Source: Blastocatellia bacterium (GTDB taxonomy: Bacteria; Acidobacteriota; Blastocatellia; UBA7656). From it: a stretch of 64,000 nucleotides of DNA. Where the stretch lies: contig DATENM010000068.1 of NCBI GenBank assembly GCA_035275065.1, positions 22,608 through 86,607 on the forward strand. Direction: 5' to 3'. Made by a program: the position numbers and the translations under genes. The notes under the pieces were generated by a model. That model was not told the DNA's origin and made no database searches. It saw nothing but the letters and a program-made list of their open reading frames with translations. Shown one piece after another: positions 1 to 7,922 of the stretch (within the stretch, counting starts at the first letter, position 1; the number at the start of each line of letters is the position of its first letter).

Positions 1-267
1 TTTTTCACCAACGCGGGCGCGTCGGGCGAGGTCGATTTCACGCTGCCAACGGCGGCGGCGGGGCTGACCTACATTTTCTACGTGGACGCCGCGCAGACTT
101 TGAAGGTGATCGCCGGCGCCTCGACGACGATCCGCGTCGCGGGGTCTGTTTCTGCCTCCGCCGGCAACATCACGAACGCCACCACGGGCGGCTCGATTCG
201 GCTGACGGCGATCTCCACCACGCAATGGGTCGCGGAGTACTCACAAGGGACGTGGACGGTAAACTAA
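1..267 (+). CDS. C-terminal end of a phage-like structural protein (5' truncated by window)
   Basis: The reading frame is open from the first base and ends with TAA at 265-267, giving the last 88 residues of a longer protein. It is rich in Gly, Ala, Thr and Ser, with alternating beta-type segments and a terminal stretch ending AEYSQGTWTVN. Short aromatic-plus-Thr endings like this are common in beta-rich phage or phage-like tail and virion proteins; that is an impression from composition, not a family match. No catalytic motif is visible. It lies at the left end of an accessory island, which fits a phage-derived gene. Its start, full length and operon are outside the window. Confidence 0.5.
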   Translation, partial: FFTNAGASGEVDFTLPTAAAGLTYIFYVDAAQTLKVIAGASTTIRVAGSVSASAGNITNATTGGSIRLTAISTTQWVAEYSQGTWTVN

Positions 268-713
268 GCGGGCGGGTTAGATGATTGCCGGCGGCGCCCG
301 CCGAATCGCTTGATGACGAAGGCGGCGCCCGGCGCGGTGATCCCCCATCGCCGAAAACGGCGAGAGGATCCACGCCGGCGCCGCTCGCCAGATCGGGCGA
401 TGGAAGATCCGGCGGCCCACTGCCCGCAATAAACCCGCACAACCTCGCAGCCGATTTGCGAGTAATCGCCTGCCGGCGTCATCGCCCTTTCTGGCGGTGT
501 CGTCGATTGGGAACACCGCAAAGGATCACACCCTCGGTCGGCGAATAACAGGAGGAAAACAGGAGGAGGAGTGCCCAAAATTACCCATTCCGGAAATTGA
601 TTAAAGAGCGACGAGTGATGAGTGACGAGTGACAAGCTGAACGGCCCGCCGTGGCGTTTATTCGGCCTCAGAGCGTCCGGGGATGCCAAGCCTCGCCCGC
701 CGGGCGAATCGCC
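268..713. other. Non-coding stretch, no supported gene
   Basis: About 450 bases with several overlapping GC-rich frames on both strands but none with a convincing start, ribosome site or recognisable protein. The only structure seen is a short heptamer-like tandem (units GACGAGT/GATGAGT) at about 609-632 and the degenerating end of the broken HTH gene that follows. Confidence 0.5.
609..632. repeat. Short heptamer tandem (GACGAGT-like)
   Basis: Three consecutive 7-bp units, GACGAGT, GATGAGT and GACGAGT, followed by GAC. The 7-bp period matches the arms of the intergenic elements elsewhere in the window, but no matching opposite arm is seen here. Confidence 0.5.
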
Positions 714-962
714 TCAGAGCGCCAGAGCGGCGCGCGCCGGCGGTGCCTTAGAATCGAGGATGTGGAGTTGCAGGCGGCAGAGGATCAGATTGCAACTCTT
801 AGCAATGGTGTCGAACTGAATAGCATTGATCTCGCCCTTGATCCGGCACCAGAGGTGGACGTGGCTGATGCCGGCCTGCTTTGCCAACTAGTAGCGTGAA
901 CGTTCGCGCAAGGCGAGCAGCTCGTCGAGCCGCAGTTCGATTGTCGAAGTAACTTTGATCAA
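714..962 (-). pseudogene. Broken XRE/Cro-CI-type HTH regulator
   Basis: Read on the minus strand from a TTG at 962-960, the frame gives IELRLDELLALRERSRY, a TAG stop at 890-888, then LAKQAGISHVHLW and further residues to a TGA at 716-714. Small XRE regulators of the type LDELLxERGRSRYWLAKxxGISxxTLWxIxxG are common; here the stop sits exactly where that family has Trp (TGG to TAG). The second half also departs from the family around CRIKGE, and the tail after FDTIAK is no longer family-like. It appears to be a decayed phage or toxin-antitoxin type regulator. It is downstream of, and on the same strand as, the nuclease gene, so it may once have controlled that module. Confidence 0.6.
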
Positions 963-1017
963 TATTAGATTAGAATTGCCTTTGTCCGATCGCAGATGAT
1001 AGGTTGAGCGAGATGAC

Positions 1018-1707
1018 TCATGCTAATTCGCACTCTCTTAGATCAACCCAAAAGTGATTGAGCTTCAAAGGTGAAATGGGGAATGGTCGCTCAAGTTCGT
1101 GTTCAAGTATGCTGATGTCATTCTTCTGCCAGCCTCCTATCGGACCGACTAAGATAGGAACCGACACGGCTTTGGCGGTTTCGTTTACTTCACGCAAAAT
1201 TTCATCGAACTCCATGTTTTGCACATAGCCCACCATGGCAGATGATATTTCTCCTTGCGCGTAGGCGTGTTCTTCGGTGACGAAGCGGAGCACACCATGG
1301 TTAATATAATTCTCGTTGAAGATCCAGTCTGTTCGTTTTGGTTTGCCGAGACGCTTACACTCAATAAAAAAAAAGCGGCCACTGCGTTTGGGATCAGTAA
1401 CTAGATAATCGATAAAGGACCAGTAAAAATCAGGTATCATCTTCTCACGCCGAGCCTCGTAATCGTCATCAGGATCAGGTGGGTTTTTCCCTTCTGGTGT
1501 GGGAGGATGATCGAATCCGCCTACACCTGCTTCCCACAATTTCCGATTCGCCTCAAGAAGACAGAAGTAAAGATCTCTATTGAGACGTGTTTCAGAAAGA
1601 GGTAATTTCTTCTTCTGAAGGATTCTTAGCGCCTCGAAAAGGATTCTCAGTACGCGGGACTCATGATTTCTCCAGATATCTAACTGCGATAGCCGAGGCT
1701 GGTTCAT
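1018..1707 (-). CDS. PD-(D/E)XK-type nuclease-like protein paired with the adenine methylase
   Basis: A 229-residue protein starting MNQPRLSQ. The ATG at 1707 lies one base after the stop of the upstream methylase (TAG-A-ATG), so the two are translationally linked; the frame is open further upstream, but that part overlaps the methylase. Residues 92-93 are PD, Asp100 follows, and residues 112-119 read FFFIECKR, giving the PD...D...ExK arrangement of PD-(D/E)XK nucleases (E116, K118). The rest is helix-rich and not recognised. With the methylase it most likely forms a restriction-modification pair, this being the cutting subunit. AT content is clearly higher than in surrounding genes, suggesting transfer. 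Whether it is active and what it recognises cannot be told from sequence. Confidence 0.62.
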   Translation of the reverse strand: MNQPRLSQLDIWRNHESRVLRILFEALRILQKKKLPLSETRLNRDLYFCLLEANRKLWEAGVGGFDHPPTPEGKNPPDPDDDYEARREKMIPDFYWSFIDYLVTDPKRSGRFFFIECKRLGKPKRTDWIFNENYINHGVLRFVTEEHAYAQGEISSAMVGYVQNMEFDEILREVNETAKAVSVPILVGPIGGWQKNDISILEHELERPFPISPLKLNHFWVDLRECELA

Positions 1708-1708
1708 T

Positions 1709-4700
1709 CTATCTCTCCAAGGTACTGGCCTGCATCTGCATGGCTTGGAGTAGCGTAGCCTCTGCGTCCTCGCGGGCAACACTGCGAGTCCATAGCCATC
1801 TTTCGTCTCGCTTTATAATGAAAATATCTGTATCTGTAACTGCACGAACAATGGCATCAATGTAGATGCGCTGAGTCACAGGCTGTAATAGAATTTCTTC
1901 ACATCGCGCAAGAAGCAATTCCCACTGTTCTTTTTCACTCGAAAGGATCTCTGGCAGCGATGATCCTTTCTCTTGAGTCGTAAAGACAACGGCTACCATC
2001 GGTGTATCCCGTGGGCGAATGACCCGCCATCTAAACTCACCGTTCGGCTCTAGTTCACGGTTCCATACTTGGAGAAATGCGTAAAGGTATCCTTCCAACT
2101 CCTGATGGGAATCTTGGTGAGTTGGTAGGTTGGCAATAGTACCTTGTGACGTTTGAAGCCTACTCCTTGTCCTTTGCTGCGCCGCTGAGTCAGCCCCGTT
2201 AATTAGAAGGTCGAATTTATAATCTAAGAAATCATTAACTAGGTCCCGTTCAGGCGCAGTGAACCCAAATAAGTCGAAGATTGCAGTGTTCAGTTCTTGT
2301 AAAAACTCTGCTGGAATCGCAGTAGTTAAGGAGCGAATCGAGTCAACAGCAGAAACAATTCTTTTGACAACTGCATTTTCTTCTTCAGGGATCCTCACGG
2401 GCATTAAAAGAATATCCGAAGGCACAGTCTGGTCGTACCACGCCCCCCAACTGCCTGATGTCATAAAAAGCCTGTACCGTCCTAGTGAGGACCAGAAAAT
2501 GCCTAAGATCAGTTTAGCTTGCCAAGTTGGAAGAGACGGCAAGGGAACACAATAGATAGTATGTCTGAATGAGAATTCATCGTATTCGAGACGTGCGCAC
2601 GCTCCATACGATGCCTTTATTCCTCTTACTACAATTAATCTCTGGTTTTGATATAGCCTTTCATCCGGCTGCCTTTTTACCCCTTTCGGAGGATCTTCAA
2701 ACCACTCTTTCCTTAGCGGCCCGTACCACCGCAATTTCTCACTTTTTAGTGGCTTCAATTCCTTCAAGGTATCACTAGGATTTTGCCCGCCACGCTGAAA
2801 GCCATAACCAGGGCTGGCATCATCCTCTTTCAGCAAATCTTTCAATCTAACCTCAGCATCAAGAACAGCAAGCAACGCCGAATCTCGATGCGTTCCCCAC
2901 CAATAGGTTTTCCATAGATAATCTCTGTTCTTCAACTCGGACTTGCGTACTATGCGTTGATCAGCATTAGTTAAAACGACCGTTCGAAGTCGCTCAGCTG
3001 CCCTTGTACGCCTTGCACTGACATAAATAAGATGTGAATCTTCTTTGTCATTGTTCTTTAACCCAAAATGGACAAAGATGAAAGGGGCTATGGACTTATC
3101 AAAGAATAATCTTCGGACATGAACAAAATTCACGACTTCATTGATTGTTGACTCTGAAAGCCAAACCTGGCGGAACTCTTGACTGGTACTCCTCTGATTG
3201 AATATGACACTTGAGTGAACGAGTAACCCAATCACCCCAGGATCTTTTACTAGAGATAATGTTCTGTATATAAAAAGCTGTGAATAGCTTTTATCACCGA
3301 CAGTGCGTTCATATGCTTTTGCCCATCGAATAGCTTGTAATCTCCCATCATCTCGCTCTTTATCTTTCTTAATATCAGAGCCACTGCCCGCCTCAGACCA
3401 CGGGGGATTCCCAACAATTATATCGAAGCTGTGTAGTTCTATATCCAAGGTACGGTCATCTGTCAGCATACGCTGCACTTCTGCACGCCCCGTGAAGACT
3501 CTGCTTTGCTCTAGCCTTCCTTGTAGTTCAACTCGTTCGCTCGGTGTAAGGCTGAAGGCATTTGAGTTAAAAAGCAGATGGTAATGATGCTCATCTTTTG
3601 GCTGACCTTCTGCATGAATCAAATAAGGAAGTCGCTTGCTGGCAAGAATGTCAGGCGGTTTCTGGTAGTGAAGAAGAGCTAAGTATAGGCTGAAGGCAGC
3701 TACGTGTGTGGCCTCTGTGTTGATCTCTATTCCCCTAATTTGATTGCGGAGAATCTGCCTAAGCTCGTCAGGTGATGGCAAACTCCCTTCTTGCCGTTGA
3801 ACGCTAAAGCGTACCATTCGCCTGAAGGCTTCTACTAAAAAGATCCCGGAGCCACATGCAGGATCGAGGACCTTAGGATTCGTGGCCAGCCGATCCGATG
3901 TTAATGCTCTTGAAAGGACATACTCAACAAGAACACTCGGCGTGTAGTGAGTTCCTTTATCATCTTCGTTATTCTCATGATAGAACTCTTCGTAAATACT
4001 GCTGATTAGCTCAATAGGAATAATTTCAAAATCATATGCCCAGAAGAAGAGTGTTGGTTGGTCAGAGTTGCTCTCACCGAGCAGGAACCCACGAAGCAAA
4101 TTGAGATGATGTTGATCAACTGCTTGCTCTTCCTCCAGATCTCGCGGGAACATATCCCCATTGAAGTCTTCTGCAAGCCTATTGAAGAGGGCATAAGTGA
4201 AGTCCTTGTTACGAAGCACACGGTCATATCGGCGTTTTTCTAAGTCAATGGTCAGGGCAGGTTTTTCCGGCACTTCAGAGAGAATCGCTTCCCATGCAGG
4301 GTGGCCTTTGGCCACTAGCTCGAAATACTTTGGTATCAGAACCTCACGGTCCTCTAGATAGCGAACGAAGATAGACCGTCCTATCAAGGCATGCGCGTAG
4401 CGCTTCTTAAGCGGAGAGTCCAACAAAGCCTGACGCACGGCCTTTAAGTCGTGAATCAAACGGCGATCAGCACGCTCTTCAATATTTCCAAAATACCTTT
4501 CTTCAAACAGGCGGCCAGACTCTACCTGCTCACGTCGGAATGCATTCAGCTTTACAGCAACGTCCAATACGCTATTGGCGACCGCAAGCGGACTAAGGCT
4601 CTGCCATTCGCCGACACTTTTCGCTGGAGGTCTGTTAAGGCTATAGACGCGGAGCTCGCCAGGTAAAGCTAGGAATAAGCATTGTGGCCTGGCCATGCAC

Positions 4701-4993
4701 CACGCTTGGCGAAAAGCTTTTATTAAACCTGTGGCATCTTGCGAATCTCGGACCTCGCAAAACACAATCACAGGATCATCATTCACGAAGAATACCTTCT
4801 CAGCGCCAACCTTCTTTGCGAGAGAAAGCCAATCTCCTTTTTGTAACCATTCTTCCATCTCGCGGCTTCCAGGAGACGGAAATGAAACGGCCTCGAGTAA
4901 TGCCCCTTTTTCATACCCAAGGCTTCGATAGGCTTCCTTAAGAAAGGAGCCGGGCGGTTCTTTTGAGAATGGTAAGAAGAACATTTGTCTCAT
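1709..4993 (-). CDS. Large N6-adenine DNA methyltransferase (type II/IIG-like, Eco57I-type)
   Basis: A 1094-residue protein. Residues 376-383 (LDPACGSG) are the SAM-binding motif I, and 529-532 (NPPW) the catalytic motif IV of N6-adenine methyltransferases. Just before motif I, residues 346-360 (KGTHYTPSVLVEYVL) are the usual lead-in of type I/IIG methylases. The N-terminal 300 residues contain a beta-rich part (NDDPVIVFCEV, about 72-81) that might be a degenerate nuclease-like fold, and the C-terminal 400 residues resemble a target-recognition region. The start at 4993 has no strong ribosome site; another ATG lies three codons in. The next gene downstream encodes a probable nuclease, so DNA modification and cleavage are split over two proteins. 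The gene is AT-richer than its neighbours and sits just behind a truncated parA. Confidence 0.8.
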   Translation of the reverse strand: MRQMFFLPFSKEPPGSFLKEAYRSLGYEKGALLEAVSFPSPGSREMEEWLQKGDWLSLAKKVGAEKVFFVNDDPVIVFCEVRDSQDATGLIKAFRQAWCMARPQCLFLALPGELRVYSLNRPPAKSVGEWQSLSPLAVANSVLDVAVKLNAFRREQVESGRLFEERYFGNIEERADRRLIHDLKAVRQALLDSPLKKRYAHALIGRSIFVRYLEDREVLIPKYFELVAKGHPAWEAILSEVPEKPALTIDLEKRRYDRVLRNKDFTYALFNRLAEDFNGDMFPRDLEEEQAVDQHHLNLLRGFLLGESNSDQPTLFFWAYDFEIIPIELISSIYEEFYHENNEDDKGTHYTPSVLVEYVLSRALTSDRLATNPKVLDPACGSGIFLVEAFRRMVRFSVQRQEGSLPSPDELRQILRNQIRGIEINTEATHVAAFSLYLALLHYQKPPDILASKRLPYLIHAEGQPKDEHHYHLLFNSNAFSLTPSERVELQGRLEQSRVFTGRAEVQRMLTDDRTLDIELHSFDIIVGNPPWSEAGSGSDIKKDKERDDGRLQAIRWAKAYERTVGDKSYSQLFIYRTLSLVKDPGVIGLLVHSSVIFNQRSTSQEFRQVWLSESTINEVVNFVHVRRLFFDKSIAPFIFVHFGLKNNDKEDSHLIYVSARRTRAAERLRTVVLTNADQRIVRKSELKNRDYLWKTYWWGTHRDSALLAVLDAEVRLKDLLKEDDASPGYGFQRGGQNPSDTLKELKPLKSEKLRWYGPLRKEWFEDPPKGVKRQPDERLYQNQRLIVVRGIKASYGACARLEYDEFSFRHTIYCVPLPSLPTWQAKLILGIFWSSLGRYRLFMTSGSWGAWYDQTVPSDILLMPVRIPEEENAVVKRIVSAVDSIRSLTTAIPAEFLQELNTAIFDLFGFTAPERDLVNDFLDYKFDLLINGADSAAQQRTRSRLQTSQGTIANLPTHQDSHQELEGYLYAFLQVWNRELEPNGEFRWRVIRPRDTPMVAVVFTTQEKGSSLPEILSSEKEQWELLLARCEEILLQPVTQRIYIDAIVRAVTDTDIFIIKRDERWLWTRSVAREDAEATLLQAMQMQASTLER

Positions 4994-5058
4994 TCGACGT
5001 CCGCCGCTTTCGTGTTTAAGACTAACAATCCTGTTGCTTTTGGGGTCATTACATCGCG

Positions 5059-5385
5059 CTATTGATGCTGTAGCTTACCGTGCTTACACTTCGCCGCAGG
5101 TCCATTGCCAATGCCATTGGGGTAATAGAACCCTTGCCCGCGGCAGTCCAGGCACTGGGCAATGTCAATCTGCGCCGGCGAGTTCAAGAATGCCTCGGTC
5201 GTCACGTTGGAGAGCGTCGGCCACTCGGGCTGTGTCTCGCACCAGGAGCGCGCCAGCGAGCCCTGGCTGTCGCAGCCGATGGCGAGAACCTGGAAGCCCC
5301 GCATGGCGCGGCAGGCCGACAGCTCGCGCGTGATGGTGGTCTTGCCGACGCCGCCTTTCTGATTAGCTAAGGCGATAACTTTCAT
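5059..5385 (-). CDS. Truncated ParA/Soj-type ATPase joined to a Cys-rich tail
   Basis: A 108-residue protein. The start MKVIALANQKGGVGKTT is a ParA deviant Walker A motif, and DSQGS at about 39-43 corresponds to the switch region. ParA proteins are normally 200-300 residues; here the ATPase stops before its Walker B region. After about residue 75 the sequence becomes AQCLDCRGQGFYYPNGIG...KCKH, a CxxC...CxH zinc-finger-like tail. This tail looks like the C-terminus of a different gene, so the ORF is probably a deletion fusion. ATG overlaps the stop of the upstream HTH gene (ATGA). The methylase gene begins 65 bases downstream on the same strand. It is unlikely to work as a partition ATPase. 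Confidence 0.7.
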   Translation of the reverse strand: MKVIALANQKGGVGKTTITRELSACRAMRGFQVLAIGCDSQGSLARSWCETQPEWPTLSNVTTEAFLNSPAQIDIAQCLDCRGQGFYYPNGIGNGPAAKCKHGKLQHQ

Positions 5386-5558
5386 GGCCTGGCCTCTTTT
5401 AGTTTGCGCAATTCAGCCGTCTTGATCAGCTTCTTACGCTCGTCGAGCGGGTCCTTTTCGACGGTGATTTTTCTTTCTTTGACCAGCGCCCGCAGCTTAG
5501 GCAGCGAGACGCCGAGATAGCGAGCGGCTTCGGTGAAGGTCTTTCTGTTCCCGGCCAT
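5382..5558 (-). CDS. Small excisionase-like HTH protein
   Basis: A 58-residue protein starting MAGNRKTFTEAARYLGVS. The helix-turn-helix pattern (TEAARYLGVSLPKLRALVKERKI) resembles Xis/MerR-like DNA-binding domains found on integrative elements. The frame could be opened three codons earlier at a GTG (5567), but the ATG at 5558 has GTGAGG a few bases upstream and is preferred. Its stop overlaps the ATG of the truncated parA, so both are one transcript. A good sigma70 promoter and three GTGA repeats at 10-bp spacing lie upstream. It probably binds DNA as a regulator or recombination directionality factor of the island. Confidence 0.6.
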   Translation of the reverse strand: MAGNRKTFTEAARYLGVSLPKLRALVKERKITVEKDPLDERKKLIKTAELRKLKEARP

Positions 5559-5609
5559 ACGCCTCACGTGCCCCTGTTACTGAAAAAAACGTAAAAACAG
5601 AGAAACTCT

Positions 5610-5633
5610 GTGAAAACTAGTGAAACATTGTGA
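5610..5633. promoter_or_regulatory. Three GTGA direct repeats at 10-bp spacing (possible operator)
   Basis: GTGA occurs at 5610, 5620 and 5630, exactly one helical turn apart, between the promoter at 5641-5668 and the first gene of the HTH-parA transcript. The position suits an autoregulatory operator; binding is inferred only from spacing and place. Confidence 0.4.
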
Positions 5634-5640
5634 TGGGCCG

Positions 5641-5668
5641 ATTATATATAAACCTCCTTACAAAGCAA
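5641..5668 (-). promoter_or_regulatory. Sigma70 promoter for HTH-parA operon
   Basis: On the minus strand TTGCTT, 16 bases, then TATAAT. It stands in an AT-rich pocket upstream of the small HTH gene and reads towards it. Confidence 0.6.
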
Positions 5669-5722
5669 GCAAAAACCGGGGACAAGAGGACGGCATGGGA
5701 TTGTAGGATTGCTTAAATCCTC

Positions 5723-5762
5723 AAAAACAAAAAGCGGCGCAGCCCGCCAAGGCCACGCCGCT
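5723..5762 (-). terminator. Rho-independent terminator after zinc-ribbon gene
   Basis: On the minus strand AGCGGCG...CGCCGCT form a 7-bp stem followed by a T-rich run (TTTTTGTTTTTG). It lies about 80 bases past the stop of the zinc-ribbon/sigma-like gene. Confidence 0.75.
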
Positions 5763-5842
5763 CAAGTCACAATGATAAACGATGCTTCTACTCTGTGTGG
5801 TCGGTGGGCCACGTGGACGCTGGTCGAGCGCGGCCCCGGTGA

Positions 5843-6724
5843 TCATCCCGCCAGCCGGTCGGCGTAAGTCAATCCATCCTGGCCGGGGATCACCGCGTCG
5901 AGCGAGACGAATTTGAAGCGGTCGGCCATCTGGCGGCTCACCTTGCGCCGGTAGAACGGGACGGCGCTCTTGATGTCCGACAGGCTAAGCTCGCCTGAGA
6001 GTGCGGCGATGGCCATCTCCTGCGCGACCTCTTCGCGCAGCTCGTCGGCGACGCGCGACACCGCCCGCTCGATCATCGGCAGCAGCTCGTCGCCGGCCAG
6101 CCTTGCCTCGAATTGATGAACCGCCTTCATAGTCAGTGTGTAGCTCCGACCGCATTCGCCTCTGCAATGGTAACGCTGCTTGCACCCGTACCGCTGCATT
6201 CTGACGCCCTGCCCGCCGCAACGCGGACATGGGGGCTTCGGGTCTTTCTTTGATTGCCAAACGGTTTTACGTGGTCTAGGGCTTTTACTCCACTGCGCGC
6301 ACATCTCGCAGTGTGGCTTGCGTGGCGGTCGTTTTTTCTTTACCAGTGAAAAGCCGCCGCAGGAGGAGCTTTTACACTTATATCTTTGAATCCCATCTTT
6401 GCGTCCCTGCCGGCTGCTCGGCCCTCCGCACTTCGGGCAGGGCGGGTTTGGCCGCGGCTCGCCTGGCTTGGTGTTCGCGTTGAAGTAGCGCCCGCAGCCG
6501 CCTCGGCACTTATAGCGTCGGGTGCCGGCGTCGTCGTGGCTGTACTTCGTGCTGCGCCCGCCGCACCTGGGGCAGCTCGGGTTGTTGAGCCCCCTGGTGC
6601 GCGCGCCGAATATGCGCCCGCATTGACCCTTGCAGCGGTATTGCTGCCCGCCGCGGTAGAAGCCTCCTTTGATGCTCGGCCCCGCACACCTGGGGCAAGG
6701 CGGGTTCTGTGGTATAGTCGCCAT
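5843..6724 (-). CDS. Tandem zinc-ribbon protein with sigma-factor-like C-terminus
   Basis: A 293-residue protein. The first 200 residues hold about four and a half repeats of the pattern CPxCxG...RYxCKxxCG, resembling the zinc ribbons of IS1-type InsA and other mobile-element proteins; Cys pairs start near residues 10, 31, 51, 73, 95, 116, 165 and 188. From about residue 215 the sequence changes to a helical segment (ELREEVAQEMAIAALSGEL) and ends FVSLDAVIPGQDGLTYADRL. That ending resembles the region 2-3 junction of sigma70-like factors, where SLDxPI is followed by a short acidic segment. It may be a nucleic-acid-binding transcription factor of the island. A terminator follows. The start ATG at 6724 has only a weak ribosome site. 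Confidence 0.55.
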   Translation of the reverse strand: MATIPQNPPCPRCAGPSIKGGFYRGGQQYRCKGQCGRIFGARTRGLNNPSCPRCGGRSTKYSHDDAGTRRYKCRGGCGRYFNANTKPGEPRPNPPCPKCGGPSSRQGRKDGIQRYKCKSSSCGGFSLVKKKRPPRKPHCEMCAQWSKSPRPRKTVWQSKKDPKPPCPRCGGQGVRMQRYGCKQRYHCRGECGRSYTLTMKAVHQFEARLAGDELLPMIERAVSRVADELREEVAQEMAIAALSGELSLSDIKSAVPFYRRKVSRQMADRFKFVSLDAVIPGQDGLTYADRLAG

Positions 6725-6924
6725 TGACGTTCATCCGTTGCGGCGGGGTGCCTCCCGCCGGTGTAAGGCTCAGGGTGTTAGCAGCACCTTGGGCCTTTCG
6801 ATTTTTGGGGGCGGGCCGCTTCGACGTCGGTCCATCGCTCGCAGCCCGGCTGGTGGTCAACCTCTGCGCCGCCGGCGTCTGCTCGTGCGGCCCTGGCGTC
6901 GGTATGCGAGAAAACGGCGCGGCG

Positions 6925-7437
6925 TCATTCTTTGCCCTCTTCCCGAGTCAGCCACTCGATCTCCGACAGCGCGCGCGAAATGTCTTCCTGGCTCACATCT
7001 ATTTCAGACCCATCCGGCAGGTAGAGGCCCAGGTAGGCTTCAAGGATCGCTAACGCTTGCCGCTCCGGGTCCCTGTGGCAGCGCCTGGCGTCGGCTTTGA
7101 GCGCTTCTGCCGCTTCGGTTGAAAGTGAGACGAACAGCAAGCCGCCGGTTGAATCGAGGCGCGGCAGGTCGCCTTGCGTGAGGATGAAGATGGCCGATTG
7201 CAAATCGCTCCTGTCGGCTTCCAGGCAGGCATTCATGCAATCGACCATTAGCCAGTCGAGCTTCATCTTCAGCAACGTGTCAATGATTTCAAACCGCTCG
7301 GCGTGCCGATAAAACCGATCCTGGTTTGGCCTCGTGGCGCGGTTGTGGAGTGCGGCAAACCGCTTCACCCTCTCCTGCTGCTGGAATGGTGTCATCGCAT
7401 TGCCGCCCGGCATGTAGCGCGTGGTGAATCGGTTCAC
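6925..7437 (-). CDS. Unknown island protein A
   Basis: A 170-residue protein not recognised from sequence. It is mostly helical and acidic towards the end, without membrane segments or cysteine clusters. The GTG start at 7437 overlaps the stop of the upstream gene (GTGA) and has GAGGTG five bases before it; ATG codons at 7413 and 7395 are alternatives. It is the last gene of an overlapping set of three on the minus strand, which implies co-translation with the two upstream proteins. The 200 bases after it, up to the zinc-ribbon gene, show no supported gene. Confidence 0.55.
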   Translation of the reverse strand: MNRFTTRYMPGGNAMTPFQQQERVKRFAALHNRATRPNQDRFYRHAERFEIIDTLLKMKLDWLMVDCMNACLEADRSDLQSAIFILTQGDLPRLDSTGGLLFVSLSTEAAEALKADARRCHRDPERQALAILEAYLGLYLPDGSEIDVSQEDISRALSEIEWLTREEGKE

Positions 7438-7922
7438 TGCCGCACCTCGCTTTCTACCTTTGCCCGGCGCGGCGCTTTGAATCCCTTCTCAGGTTGAAAG
7501 TAGAACAGGCTGTGCCCGCTGCCGTCTTCGTGGTTGATGTCGAACGCCGCTTGCTCTCCGGGTCGCTCCCATCGGAACGTGCCGAAGTCAGCGCCGTCCG
7601 CGCCTTCTATGCTGATCGCAAGCGGGCGGTCGAGCTTGAACGTCTGCTCGTGAGTCTTGGCGTCGGGCCGGCGCGGCGCATCCTTCGCGCGAAAGGCAAG
7701 CTCCAGGCTGGCCGCCTCGATGCTGGCCGCTCGCTTGTGATGGGTGAATCTCAGGCTTTGCGCCGTCCGCTCGTCTTCCTTCCCGGCCTGTTGATGCCTC
7801 CTGCTTGCAAAAGCTCGATCAAAAGATATGGCGTAGATCGTGCCGCCTTTGCGGTTGGCGAAGACGAGATGAAGCGCGTCGTAATCGCACAGGTTGAAGG
7901 TCATGGCCTTTTTCTTTCTCAT
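7434..7922 (-). CDS. Unknown island protein B
   Basis: A 162-residue protein with start MRKKKAMTFNLCDYDAL. The ATG overlaps the upstream stop by four bases (ATGA) and the end overlaps the next gene. It looks beta-rich: LHLVFANRKGGTIYAISFD near the start, LAISIEGADGADFGTFRWE in the middle and HSLFYFQPEKGF near the end. No catalytic or binding motif is seen, and the family is not recognised. Its tight packing between two other unknown genes indicates a joint function on the mobile island. Confidence 0.55.
   Translation of the reverse strand: MRKKKAMTFNLCDYDALHLVFANRKGGTIYAISFDRAFASRRHQQAGKEDERTAQSLRFTHHKRAASIEAASLELAFRAKDAPRRPDAKTHEQTFKLDRPLAISIEGADGADFGTFRWERPGEQAAFDINHEDGSGHSLFYFQPEKGFKAPRRAKVESEVRQ

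Noticed and set aside
1018..4993. Assignment of the methylase pair to BREX or DISARM
   Set aside because: No helicase, BrxZ-like, phospholipase-D or other component gene is present; only methylase and nuclease are seen.
6725..6924. Possible small gene in the gap upstream of the zinc-ribbon gene (frame giving MTTSRAASDGPTSK)
   Set aside because: It runs on into the zinc-ribbon gene in a different frame, lacks a ribosome site and resembles nothing.
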